Shown: positions 8,216 to 16,695 of the stretch, piece by piece
Layout of the letters: each line of letters begins with the position of its first letter
Position numbering within the stretch: the stretch's first letter is position 1
Origin: Verrucomicrobiota bacterium
GTDB lineage: Bacteria > Verrucomicrobiota > Kiritimatiellia > CAIVKH01
DNA length: 64,000 bases
Direction of reading: 5' to 3'
Assembly (NCBI GenBank): GCA_024233345.1
Contig: JACKPT010000007.1
Location: forward strand, 1 to 64,000
Translations under genes and position numbers: made by a program
The notes under the pieces: model-generated
The model's database searches: none
What the model saw: only the letters and a program-made list of their open reading frames with translations
Told to the model about the DNA's origin: nothing

Positions 8216-9124
8216 TTAATCGTGATCAGGATCCAGCTGGAGATGAAGATCCAGCCTCGGAGCGATCCGGGCGAGGTGGGCGATCAGGATCAACCACAAC
8301 AGGGTCATGGACAGCATTTCCATGAACTCTTCCAAGGATTTGGAGAAATGCCTCACCGACTCAAAGGGCTCTTCATCAAACTGGGCTTCGGTATAGGCAG
8401 AGAGATCCACCACCTCGGTCAATCGCTGATGAAGGTTCCACTGGTGATCAGGTTCCAGGCCTTCTACAAAATCAAGCCCCACCGCGACCGCCATCAGGCC
8501 TACAGCTATGAGTAAGGTCAGCCTCGAACGCCGGGTTTTGAGTTCCCTCCACAAAAAGGCCAGCATGAAAAACCCGAGCAGTAAAAAGACCGGCAGGCAA
8601 ACAATTTGCCATTCATAGCTGGGAAACCAGTCATAGATGCGGGACCAGAAACCCGAGGCTATTTGACTTTCCTGAGCCCTCTCCTGCAAGCGTCCAAATG
8701 CGGATCCCAGTCGCTCATGAATCTCTGCGCCATCATCGGCGGCCAGATACGTAAAGAATCCAGCGAGAATCCACCAGCCCACACGTTTCGGCCGGGAGAC
8801 CCTGGCGGCGGACTGAACCGCAACCAGAAACCATAGGGTGCACGCGGCAAGCAGGGTCTGAGAAACCCCGAACCAGGAGGCTAGGCTGTCCTCCCGGGTG
8901 ATGTTGAACATGCGACGCATCGGACCCAGGGTGGACCAACGGCTGTAATTGACCCCAAAATCAAGGAACACAAAGGCCAGCTCGATCAACACACACAAGG
9001 CGGCAAGCCAGAAGATCAGACGATCAACCCGAACAGTGATACGGACTGGAGGTGATGTTCTTGCTTGTTTCCCGACTTCTGAATCCGGTTCTTTCATACC
9101 TTCAAGCAAAACAAAACCGAGCAC
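8216..9124 (-). CDS. Conserved integral membrane protein of unknown function
   Basis: A 302-residue protein with about six predicted membrane helices: about residues 35-57, 85-107, 120-140, 175-198, 207-225 and 275-295. A charged motif, AADDGAEIHERLG, follows the third helix, and another acidic segment, VEGLEPDHQWNLHQR, follows the fifth. A DD..xxHE arrangement after a helix recurs in uncharacterised membrane proteins I remember, suggesting a metal or catalytic site, but this is inference. The start at 9124 is a TTG or GTG alternative; ATG-type internal starts (MKEPDSEVG, 9097) are equally possible. It has no operon partner. Confidence 0.65.
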   Translation of the reverse strand: MLGFVLLEGMKEPDSEVGKQARTSPPVRITVRVDRLIFWLAALCVLIELAFVFLDFGVNYSRWSTLGPMRRMFNITREDSLASWFGVSQTLLAACTLWFLVAVQSAARVSRPKRVGWWILAGFFTYLAADDGAEIHERLGSAFGRLQERAQESQIASGFWSRIYDWFPSYEWQIVCLPVFLLLGFFMLAFLWRELKTRRSRLTLLIAVGLMAVAVGLDFVEGLEPDHQWNLHQRLTEVVDLSAYTEAQFDEEPFESVRHFSKSLEEFMEMLSMTLLWLILIAHLARIAPRLDLHLQLDPDHD

Positions 9125-9184
9125 ATTGGAGTAGTATTACCGGTCAGCATTCATCGCGCCGCTGAAGTTATCCTCGTTGCCTGA

Positions 9185-9979
9185 TTATCGCCTTGCATAC
9201 TTTTGAAGATCCTCTGTTGTGATCTGGTCACCGGGCACAAGCCGGTAGTGCTTCTCTTCCACGATTTTCACCATGCCCTCATCGAGCGCAAGCTCGAACA
9301 ATGCTATCAGATCGGTCGCGATAAACTGGGCGGATATAGCACGACACTCGAGATTCGGGAACTTCTCCTGACAGCATGCTATATCTTGCTTCGCTTGCAC
9401 AACGGAGAGTTGATCCGCACCACCCTTTGCCTGAACTGGAAGTACGTATTGAGCACCCCGTTTATCGATACCGACATAGATTTCGTCTATCTCCACTTGT
9501 CCAAGGTCGCGTACGGTCGTCCGCAGGTGGCTCTGCAACGAGTACGTTGCCATCCCGAGGAAGATATCAAGGAGGCGGTTATACCTGACTTTTGCCAACA
9601 ACGCTTGCTCATCCGAAAGTGCGTAGGAAAAAACAATTTCTGGAGTTGCATCAGGAACCTTAATTGCCGCGAGTTGATCGTTGGGGAAAATCCGGTTCTC
9701 CGTTACAAGACGGAAGCAGTACAAAGCCCGTCCGCGACCTTCGATGATCCATTCCTTCCCCTTAGGCTGGGTCTTGAGGATGCGGCTTGGAAGTTCGGTG
9801 CGGTAGCGAATGGAGTAGATCACATCACCAAGGTTCTTGGGCAACATGATGTGCAACGCCTTGGCAGCTCGTTTCAAATCCTCTCGCTCGAACGTGATCT
9901 CCTCAGAACCCTTGGCATACTTCGAGAAGAATATTTTTTCGATAATGGCTGCGTAACGATTTTTCTTTATGGCCGCCAT
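9185..9979 (-). CDS. Putative type II restriction endonuclease (PD-(D/E)xK-like)
   Basis: A 264-residue protein whose ATG follows the methyltransferase stop directly (TAAATG). The central segment QVEIDEIYVGIDKRGAQYV then LPVQAKGG fits a PD-(D/E)xK nuclease core in which the usual ExK is QxK; the acidic ID-E upstream would bind metal. The following VQAKQDIACCQEKFPNLECR matches uncharacterised proteins I recall next to C5 methyltransferases. The N-terminal part (SEEITFEREDLKRAAKALHI) may bind DNA. The expected activity is cleavage of the site protected by the partner methylase. The recognition sequence cannot be read from the protein. Confidence 0.72.
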   Translation of the reverse strand: MAAIKKNRYAAIIEKIFFSKYAKGSEEITFEREDLKRAAKALHIMLPKNLGDVIYSIRYRTELPSRILKTQPKGKEWIIEGRGRALYCFRLVTENRIFPNDQLAAIKVPDATPEIVFSYALSDEQALLAKVRYNRLLDIFLGMATYSLQSHLRTTVRDLGQVEIDEIYVGIDKRGAQYVLPVQAKGGADQLSVVQAKQDIACCQEKFPNLECRAISAQFIATDLIALFELALDEGMVKIVEEKHYRLVPGDQITTEDLQKYARR

Positions 9980-11317
9980 TTAGCACCTCTGCGCCGAGAG
10001 GCGCTCGATCTCAATCTCATGTTGCTTTCTCTTGTGTAGTCCGTTCTTCCTGTCCCGCTTCTTGATCGGTACTTCCACATCCCAGAACTCCGCCGCCTCC
10101 GTCATGTCCATCGCCAAGAGGCTTGGGCTGCCGAGCGAAAGCGAATGACGGGGACGCTGGGGCGTTATACCAAGAGCCCGAATGACCGAAGTAGCCACAG
10201 CACGGGCCAGCGGGGGTGGAACTGAATTTCCAATCTGTCTTCCGCCGTGCCACTTGGTGACATGGAAGCGAAACCAATCCGGATAGCCGTGTAAACGCGC
10301 CATTTCACGAACTGAAACACAACGGTCATAGTCGTAATGAATAGGGCGGGGACTTGTGAAAGCGCCCCGGGCAGAATCAGTTCCGGCTCTGAGTGTGTTA
10401 CTTTGCCCATTCGGTGAGAGTTTGAAGAATCGTGAAATGGGTTCCACGTAGCCGGGAGATGTCTCCAGAAAACGTCGGCGTGAGATTTCAGTGTGGGCAG
10501 TGCGCATGCTGGAGGTGAGCAACCGTGAGTCCCAATTTCGAGGATAGCTATAATGCCAACAGTCCTCGGTCATACAATGCATTTCCATGGCAAACTCGGA
10601 TGCCGCACTCCAGCGCTCGACCCGAACTGAGTCGACCGTCATGAGTTCCTCAAATTGCTCATTATCCGGGAGATCCTCAAGTGCATCTCGGCAGGTAGGT
10701 ATTGGTCTAACCGCAGTCGAACAAAACAGATCGGGCTCATCGGCAGTCACTATATCGGGGTACTTCGGCAGAGGAAGGCCTTGTTTGGCCCCAAGCAGGA
10801 AGAGACGTTCACGGTGCTGAGGAACACCGTAGTTTCTCGCGTTCAAAACACGCCATGGCTCTGTTACCGCATATCCGCGTTCTTCGAACTCTGATATAAG
10901 CAAGCGCAGAAATTTGCGGTGCCTGCCCACAGTAAGACCCTTTACGTTCTCGAAGACAAAATACTTGGCATCAAGGTCCACAACAAGCCGAACAAACTGT
11001 CTAACCAGTTGATTTCGAGGATCATCCAGCATGCGCTGTCCAATGAGCGAGAAACCCTGGCAAGGAGCACCACCACAAACCACATCTACGCCACGATTTC
11101 CATTCGTTTTGTTGTGCCGCCCCAGGATGGTATTCGCATCGAGACCAATTACCGAAGAGACCAACGTTTTGGTCGTCGGAAAGTTAAAGTGGTGAACTGC
11201 GGCATGAATCGGGTCCAATTCGACAGCGGCAATCACGTCGAATCCTGCCTGTTCGAATCCAAGCGACATGCCGCCTGCTCCTGCGAAAAGGTCTACGGCT
11301 GTCGGTCTGCTACTCAT
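9980..11317 (-). CDS. DNA (cytosine-5-)-methyltransferase
   Basis: A 445-residue C5-methyltransferase. Motif I is VDLFAGAGGMSLGFEQAG (SAM binding), motif IV is CGGAPCQGFSLIG (catalytic Cys), motif VI is FENVKG, motif VIII covers RNYGVPQHRERLFLLG, and motifs IX-X lie in RCVSVREMARLHGYPDWF and GRQIGNSVPPPLARAVA. A variable target-recognition region sits at about residues 200-330. A tail of about 50 residues rich in Lys/Arg follows motif X. The gene is immediately followed by the putative nuclease, so the pair is a type II restriction-modification system. Codon use looks more AT-rich than in the flanking dnaN and rpsB genes, which suggests acquisition by transfer. Confidence 0.93.
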   Translation of the reverse strand: MSSRPTAVDLFAGAGGMSLGFEQAGFDVIAAVELDPIHAAVHHFNFPTTKTLVSSVIGLDANTILGRHNKTNGNRGVDVVCGGAPCQGFSLIGQRMLDDPRNQLVRQFVRLVVDLDAKYFVFENVKGLTVGRHRKFLRLLISEFEERGYAVTEPWRVLNARNYGVPQHRERLFLLGAKQGLPLPKYPDIVTADEPDLFCSTAVRPIPTCRDALEDLPDNEQFEELMTVDSVRVERWSAASEFAMEMHCMTEDCWHYSYPRNWDSRLLTSSMRTAHTEISRRRFLETSPGYVEPISRFFKLSPNGQSNTLRAGTDSARGAFTSPRPIHYDYDRCVSVREMARLHGYPDWFRFHVTKWHGGRQIGNSVPPPLARAVATSVIRALGITPQRPRHSLSLGSPSLLAMDMTEAAEFWDVEVPIKKRDRKNGLHKRKQHEIEIERLSAQRC

Positions 11318-11410
11318 TGGTTCTCAAACAATGATTGATCCTCATACAAAGCCAGTCGGGTTTCCTTAAACTGGTATTGCCAGATTACCAGACCATGCCA
11401 AACTTGTCGC

Positions 11411-11794
11411 TCAGTTCGACGTTTTATCGGAAGGTTTGGTCGCCAGCAGACTGGCGATCCCTCCACCATTGAACACCTGCGCATAGCCCTTTTGCATCAG
11501 GGATTGCCGGGCCAGGCCGGAGCGGCGACCACTGCGACAATAGACCACAACCTCACGATTTTTATCCTCGCCGATGGCCTTGACCAGCCGGTCCACCTGT
11601 TCGAAGGGAATATTCAAGGCGCCTTCCAGGTGACCGGCGCGGAATTCGGCTTCGGTCCGGACATCAATGACCAGGGCTCCCCGCCCGATCCAGGCCCAGG
11701 CCTGTTCGGCGGATTCAGCCCCACGGGTTTTCTGCTGCCAGAGCAGAAACAGCACTGCAATCAGACCAAGAATCCAAACGGCGGTTTTCATCAC
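11411..11794 (-). CDS. Membrane-anchored rhodanese-domain protein
   Basis: A 127-residue protein. A single N-terminal membrane helix (MMKTAVWILGLIAVLFLLW) is followed by a rhodanese domain at about residues 35-115. The domain holds VIDVRTEAEFRAGHLEGALNIPFEQ and the active-site loop VVYCRSGRRSG with the Cys that would carry persulfide. The domain probably faces the periplasm. It lies 8 bases after queF in a dnaA-dnaN-queF-rhodanese run on the minus strand. Sulfur relay or redox roles are possible; the partner is unknown. Confidence 0.85.
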   Translation of the reverse strand: MMKTAVWILGLIAVLFLLWQQKTRGAESAEQAWAWIGRGALVIDVRTEAEFRAGHLEGALNIPFEQVDRLVKAIGEDKNREVVVYCRSGRRSGLARQSLMQKGYAQVFNGGGIASLLATKPSDKTSN

Positions 11795-11802
11795 AGCCCC
11801 GT

Positions 11803-12294
11803 TCAGGGTTCCTCGTCATCGAAGAGGTCATCCAGGAGATCCAGATCGGCAAGATCATCGAGATCGGGATAGGTGGCTTCCACCGTGATGCCAATACCTC
11901 CACGGGGGCTGAATTTCCCTTGCACCCCCAGAGAGACCGGATCGAGGACCGCGACCAGATCATCGAGAATCTGGTTGACGATGGTTTCGGAAAAGGAACC
12001 CTGATTGCGGTAAGCCCCGAGATAGAGTTTGAGCGACTTACTCTCCACACACACATCCCCCGGGACATACAGGATGGTGAGGGTGGCAAAGTCAGGCTGG
12101 CCGGTCACCGGACACAGGGAGGTGAATTCGAGGCAATCGAACGTGATGGTATATTCGCGGGCGGGCCGGGGATTGGGAAAGGTTTCCAGAATGTCTGGTT
12201 TCGGGGTTTCCGGCTGTACGGTCTTTTGATTCCCCAGCAAGGTCAGGGTCGGCTGATTTCCCCTGGCCGGAGGCTTGTTCTTCTTTCCGGTCAT
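11803..12294 (-). CDS. queF: NADPH-dependent 7-cyano-7-deazaguanine reductase QueF
   Basis: A 163-residue unimodular QueF, which reduces preQ0 to preQ1 in queuosine synthesis. The T-fold core shows FTSLCPVTGQPDFATLTILY, with the catalytic Cys that forms the thioimide and the downstream Asp, and the QueF motif VESKSLKLYLGAYRNQGSFSE. The C-terminus is a strongly acidic stretch (DLDDLADLDLLDDLFDDEE) beyond the enzymatic core, which is unusual. The N-terminus is basic and disordered (MTGKKNKPPARGN). It lies 4 bases after dnaN. No queC, queD or queE is in the window. Confidence 0.93.
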   Translation of the reverse strand: MTGKKNKPPARGNQPTLTLLGNQKTVQPETPKPDILETFPNPRPAREYTITFDCLEFTSLCPVTGQPDFATLTILYVPGDVCVESKSLKLYLGAYRNQGSFSETIVNQILDDLVAVLDPVSLGVQGKFSPRGGIGITVEATYPDLDDLADLDLLDDLFDDEEP

Positions 12295-12298
12295 TTGG

Positions 12299-13390
12299 TC
12301 ACCGTACCCGCATCGGCATTAACACATACAGGAAGGGTGCATCGCACTTCACCACTCCGGGGCTGAGATCATCACTGATTTCCAGGGCCACTTCATCGCT
12401 GGTCAGGCTGCGCAGGCAATCCATCAGATATTCCGGATTGAAGGATATTTTGATTTCCTTGCCGGAGTACTTCACCGCGAGGGTTTCGCTGGCTTCCCCG
12501 ATGTCCTGGGCGGAGGCCTGTAATTCCAGATGGTTTTTACTGAACACCAGGTTCACGGTATTGCTCTTGTCGCTGACCAGGGACACCCGTTTGATCGCGG
12601 TGAGCAACTGTTCCCGCTCCACCATCACCCGTTCTTCGCAAGCGGACGGTATGACCTGCCGGAAATTGGGGAAGGTTCCCTCGATCAGCTTCGATACGAT
12701 GTAGATATCATCGAATTCGAACGTGATCTGGTTCTGCCCCGCGACAATCCGCATCTTGCCTTCTGCCCCGAGGGTCTTGAGCAATTCATTGACTGCAGTC
12801 GAGGGTACGATGTAGTCGCCCGCCAGCTCATCGGGAAATTCCACCGGTTCCTCGTACAGGGCCATCCGGCGGCCATCGGTGGCGACCATATTCAGCTTAT
12901 CCTCCTTGAAGTTGAGCAACACCCCGTTCAGGACATAGCGGGACTCTTCGTGGGAGGCGGCATAGGATGTGCTCAGAAGCATCCGGCGGAATATGCCTTG
13001 GTCCACCGAGTAGGTCTTGCCCTCTTCCAATGAAGGCAGCGCGGGAAACTCTTCATCGGAAATCCCGATAATTTTAAACCGGGATGAACCCGCTTTAATC
13101 GTGGCGACATCCTTGTCATCGACATTGATCTCGATGTCGGTTGCCGGCAGTTCCCGGATGATGCTGGTCAGGCGCCGGGCCGGCAGGGTGGTGCCTCCCT
13201 CCCGGGATACCGTGGCCTGCACACTGGTGCGAACCGTGACATCGATGTTGGTTGCAGTCAGGAAAACCTTGTCGTCTTCCGCCTTCAGAAACACGTTGTA
13301 CAGAACAGGCAGGGTGGTTTTGGTGCCGACAATGGACTGAACCTTTTGCAGACCCTCAAGCACGACATCTTTGTTGATGATCACTTTCAT
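12299..13390 (-). CDS. dnaN: DNA polymerase III beta sliding clamp
   Basis: A 363-residue clamp of normal length with three topologically equal domains. It begins MKVIINKDVVLEGLQKVQSIVG. Typical internal motifs are PARRLTSIIRELPATDIEI, YVLNGVLLNFKEDKLNMVATDGRRMALYE, and the C-terminus FLYVLMPMRV. It loads onto DNA as a ring and tethers polymerase III. It follows dnaA after a 392-base spacer and precedes queF by 4 bases. The ATG at 13390 is the family start. Confidence 0.96.
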   Translation of the reverse strand: MKVIINKDVVLEGLQKVQSIVGTKTTLPVLYNVFLKAEDDKVFLTATNIDVTVRTSVQATVSREGGTTLPARRLTSIIRELPATDIEINVDDKDVATIKAGSSRFKIIGISDEEFPALPSLEEGKTYSVDQGIFRRMLLSTSYAASHEESRYVLNGVLLNFKEDKLNMVATDGRRMALYEEPVEFPDELAGDYIVPSTAVNELLKTLGAEGKMRIVAGQNQITFEFDDIYIVSKLIEGTFPNFRQVIPSACEERVMVEREQLLTAIKRVSLVSDKSNTVNLVFSKNHLELQASAQDIGEASETLAVKYSGKEIKISFNPEYLMDCLRSLTSDEVALEISDDLSPGVVKCDAPFLYVLMPMRVR

Positions 13391-13782
13391 GTATTTCCTC
13401 GCTCGGTTGTGAACACCCTCGGAGAAGAAGATATCCTTACCACTATTTATCCGTCTTCTTATTATGCCCTGTCAATAGATGCAATCAACTTCCGATGTCG
13501 TTGCAGCAGAAAGTGTCCCGCCCCCCCGGGGCCTGTGGATGATTCTGTGTATGGATCGGAGTTGCCCACATGTCCGGCGCACAACTCGTATTTGTTCACA
13601 GGGTATCACGGTCATTCACCGGTTTTCTACAGGCATTGCACAGGGGGATTTGTAAGAAAAAACGGTCCGGATTGGGGGGATAGCCCCGGCAAAAATCTTT
13701 GTGGCCGACCGGGACCGGGGGCGTGAGGAGCCATCCCGGGGGAGCAGTTCATGCATCGGAACCGCGCACATCACAACCGTCA
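13391..13782. other. dnaA-dnaN intergenic region with DnaA-box-like sequences
   Basis: A 392-base noncoding spacer. Near-matches to the DnaA box TTATCCACA are TGTGGATGA (13534-13542, 8 of 9 in reverse), TTGCCCACA (13562-13570, 7 of 9) and TTGTTCACA (13592-13600, 7 of 9). The interval 13440-13510 is AT-richer than its surroundings. It could be part of a bipartite origin or a DnaA-regulated dnaN promoter. No reading frame is convincing. Confidence 0.45.
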
Positions 13783-15147
13783 TCAAGCTGGTCCGCCGCG
13801 TTTCTGAATCCGCTGCTGGAGGACCATCAGGGACTGCCGCAGGCTGGGGTCGGCCTTGAGTTTGGTACCCACCGAGCGGCAGGCATGAATGACCGTGGCG
13901 TGGTTTTTACCGAAGGCCGTACCGATCGCGGGAAGGGATTTGCTGGTGATTTCCCGACAGAGGTACATGGCGATCTGGCGGGGAAACGCAATATTCTGGG
14001 GGCGCCGGTTGCTGATCATATCCCCCATCCGGATGTCGTAGAAGTCCGCCACGACCTTTTGAATCTCCTCGAGGGTGATGGCATTATGCTTTTCCTGATC
14101 GAGGGTATCGCGGAGAAGGTACTCGACCACATCCAGGGTGATTTCCTTCCCGGTCAGGGAGCCATAGGACACCACCCGGATCATCGCGCCCTCCAGCCGC
14201 CGGATGTTGGCCTTGATGCTTTCAGCGATGTAATTGAGGACTTCGGGGGGCAGTTTGACCTTCAATTGCTCCTGTTTTTTCCGGAGAATTGCGATTCTGG
14301 TTTCCACGTCCGGTGGTTCTAGCTCGGTCACCAGGCCCCATTCGAACCGGGACACCAGCCGGTGTTCCAGGCCGGGAATTTCGCAGGCGGGCCGGTCGCA
14401 GGTCAGCACGATCTGTTTGTGGGCGTCGAACAGGGCATTGAAGGTGTGGAAGAACTCCTCCTGCATCCGCTCCTTGCCACCCAGGAATTGAATGTCATCG
14501 ATCAGAAGCATATCCATGTTGCGATACTTCCGCCGGAATTTCACCAGGGTCTGGCGCTGGAGGGCATCGATGTATTCGTTGGTAAAGGCTTCACAGGATA
14601 CATAGGCGACATTGAGATTGGCGTGCTCGTAGGCATGGTTTCCGATGGCCTGCATCAAGTGGGTCTTGCCCAACCCGACTCCGCCATACAGAAACAGAGG
14701 GTTGTAGGCGCGTCCGGGTGATTGGGCCACTGCCAGGGATGCCGCATGGGGAAAGCTGTTGGAAGAACCGACGACAAACTTATCGAACGTGTAGTTCGGG
14801 TTCATCGGAGATCCGGAACGGGATTTGGAAGCGGTGGCCGCCGCGCTCATGGGTTTGGAAGCGGCCGCATCCTGTGCCTCGTCCTCCCCCGACAACTGGA
14901 TCGAGTTATCGACGGAAAACATCACTTTGACGGATTCTCCGGTCTCCACCCGGATTGCATCCTCGATCAGGGGAAGGTAGTTTTCCTCAAGCCAGCTCTG
15001 GTAAAAATTGTTGGCCACGCGAAGCGATAGTGTCTTCTGATCGAAGTGATCCGGCTCAATGACCGAGATCCAGCGGCTGTAGACATCAGTGGAAAGGGTG
15101 GATTGCAAGTGTTCGCAGGCTTTTCCCCAGATCACATCGGCATTCAT
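13783..15147 (-). CDS. dnaA: Chromosomal replication initiator protein DnaA
   Basis: A 454-residue DnaA. The start at 15147 (MNADVIWGKACEHLQSTL) matches domain I; the frame is open further upstream but that stretch is not DnaA-like. Domain II is a short Ala/Ser linker at about residues 90-120. The AAA+ domain has YTFDKFVVGSSN, Walker A GGVGLGKTHLMQ and Walker B LLIDDIQFLGG. Domain IV ends with the DnaA-box binding helix-turn-helix, AFGKNHATVIHACRSV. It initiates replication by opening oriC. The neighbour dnaN and the spacer on either side make this the probable origin region. Confidence 0.96.
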   Translation of the reverse strand: MNADVIWGKACEHLQSTLSTDVYSRWISVIEPDHFDQKTLSLRVANNFYQSWLEENYLPLIEDAIRVETGESVKVMFSVDNSIQLSGEDEAQDAAASKPMSAAATASKSRSGSPMNPNYTFDKFVVGSSNSFPHAASLAVAQSPGRAYNPLFLYGGVGLGKTHLMQAIGNHAYEHANLNVAYVSCEAFTNEYIDALQRQTLVKFRRKYRNMDMLLIDDIQFLGGKERMQEEFFHTFNALFDAHKQIVLTCDRPACEIPGLEHRLVSRFEWGLVTELEPPDVETRIAILRKKQEQLKVKLPPEVLNYIAESIKANIRRLEGAMIRVVSYGSLTGKEITLDVVEYLLRDTLDQEKHNAITLEEIQKVVADFYDIRMGDMISNRRPQNIAFPRQIAMYLCREITSKSLPAIGTAFGKNHATVIHACRSVGTKLKADPSLRQSLMVLQQRIQKRGGPA

Positions 15148-15570
15148 AGTTGTTCCCAAATTGGTTGCATCAAGTGCTAAAAAAACCACAGAATCAATGG
15201 CCGATAGAGGACAACGAAAACCTTGTGGTTTCGCCCCCTGTCCCGCACCGGACCGAAAAGTGTAAAACCTTGCAGGAAAGGTTATTAACAAGTTGTAAAC
15301 AACCTGTATTATTTGGCCTCACCTGCGACGTGATGAACGTAGTGAGCAGGGAAAAAACCGGCAAGCGGAAAGTGGCAATCTTGGATTCTTTTTCATTAGA
15401 CTACCAGATGTGGATTCTGTGAGCTAAAGACCACAAGATGTAGTTTGATTTGTTACGGCATTGTGATGCAATGATTTGCAAGTGGTAAGTCTAGATTTGA
15501 AGGTCTTTTTGTTGTTCTGGTGGCGGACTGACCGCTGGGCCAGCGCGGTGAATGGTAGTAGGATGGATCT
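15148..15570. other. AT-rich spacer upstream of dnaA; oriC candidate
   Basis: A 423-base gene-free interval between divergent dnaA and a peptidase gene, exactly where the main coding strand changes from minus to plus. It is AT-richer than its surroundings, with the interrupted palindrome AACAAGTTGTAAACAACC near 15288 and box-like words AAACCACAG (15183), TTGTGGTTT (15223), TGTGGATTC (15409, 7 of 9 to the reverse DnaA box) and GACCACAAG (15429). It must also hold the dnaA promoter. No perfect TTATCCACA is seen, so origin assignment is tentative. Confidence 0.45.
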
Positions 15571-16695
15571 ATGATGAATCGATCAACACCCCCAATTTTA
15601 TTGATAGAGAGTGCGGAAGCCTCGGCAAACCTGCTGTATGCGAGCGGATTTCATGCCGTGGATCCGGTGGTCTTGTTGGACGAGGGTCCGAGGAAAACAT
15701 TGGTGGTTCCCGCCCTCGAAGCCGGTCGGGCCGCTCAATGCCGTGGCATCCAGGTGGTGACGGTAGGGTCGTTGGATCTGCCTGCCGATAAGCGGCGTTC
15801 CGTGACTGATTGGGCCTGGGCCCTGCTGAAAAGACAGGGCATCCGCCATGTGCTGGTTCCCGCCTATTTTCCGGTGGCTTCGGCGGAACTCCTGCGAAAA
15901 CGGCGCATACGGGTCGAGGTGGCGGAGGGAGAAATCTATCCCCGGCGCGCGGTCAAGACCACCCGGGAAATTCGGGCGATCGAAGAAGCTCAGCACGCCA
16001 CCCTGACTGCGATGCGGAAAGCAATCGCGGAAATCCGGGGCGCAAGCATTGGCCGGGATGGGGTTCTGCGAGCGAGAGGGAAGGTCCTGACCTCGGAGTC
16101 GGTCCGGACCTTGATTCAACGAACCCTGCTGGATCATCAGTATATAGGAAAAGAAATCATCGTCGCAGGCGGCCGTCAGGCGGCAGATCCTCATGAACGC
16201 GGGTCCGGCCCACTGCGGGCGAAGGAAACCATCGTCCTCGATATTTTTCCCCGCAGCCAGATCCATGGTTACTGGGGCGACGCGACCCGGACAGTTTTAC
16301 GGGGGGAAGCTTCCCCGGTTCAGAGACGCATGTACCGCGCCGTCAAACAAGCCCAGCAACTGGCCCTGCACTCCATTCGCGCCGGGGTGAAGGGCGCGGA
16401 CATCCACCGTGCGGTTGCGGACAGCTTGCTGAATGCGGGGTTTCCCACGACGATTAAAGGCACGGTCGCGCGGGGATTCTTTCACGGTACCGGGCACGGG
16501 ATCGGCCTCGATATTCATGAAGCCCCCTCGCTGAGCCTGGCCGACTGGACGCTCGAACCGGGCCATGTGGTTACCGTCGAACCCGGTCTGTACGACCCGG
16601 ATCACGGTGGGGTGCGTATCGAGGATGTGGTGGTGGTTACTCGAAATGGATGCCGGGTGCTCGGAAGCTGCCCGAAAACCTTTGAGATGGCCTGA
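15571..16695 (+). CDS. M24 family Xaa-Pro aminopeptidase-like metallopeptidase
   Basis: A 374-residue pita-bread metallopeptidase. The N-terminal creatinase-like domain spans about residues 1-130 and the catalytic domain 140-365. Metal ligands are visible: Asp in VLDIFPRSQIHGYWGDATRT (two Asp), His in FFHGTGHGIGLDIHEAPSL, Glu in VVTVEPGLYD and Glu in GGVRIEDVVVV. Likely cleaves X-Pro peptides in the cytoplasm. An SD is not obvious before the ATG at 15571 (GGATCTATG). The TGA stop overlaps the ATG of the next gene by one base, so both are probably one transcript. Confidence 0.88.
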   Translation: MMNRSTPPILLIESAEASANLLYASGFHAVDPVVLLDEGPRKTLVVPALEAGRAAQCRGIQVVTVGSLDLPADKRRSVTDWAWALLKRQGIRHVLVPAYFPVASAELLRKRRIRVEVAEGEIYPRRAVKTTREIRAIEEAQHATLTAMRKAIAEIRGASIGRDGVLRARGKVLTSESVRTLIQRTLLDHQYIGKEIIVAGGRQAADPHERGSGPLRAKETIVLDIFPRSQIHGYWGDATRTVLRGEASPVQRRMYRAVKQAQQLALHSIRAGVKGADIHRAVADSLLNAGFPTTIKGTVARGFFHGTGHGIGLDIHEAPSLSLADWTLEPGHVVTVEPGLYDPDHGGVRIEDVVVVTRNGCRVLGSCPKTFEMA

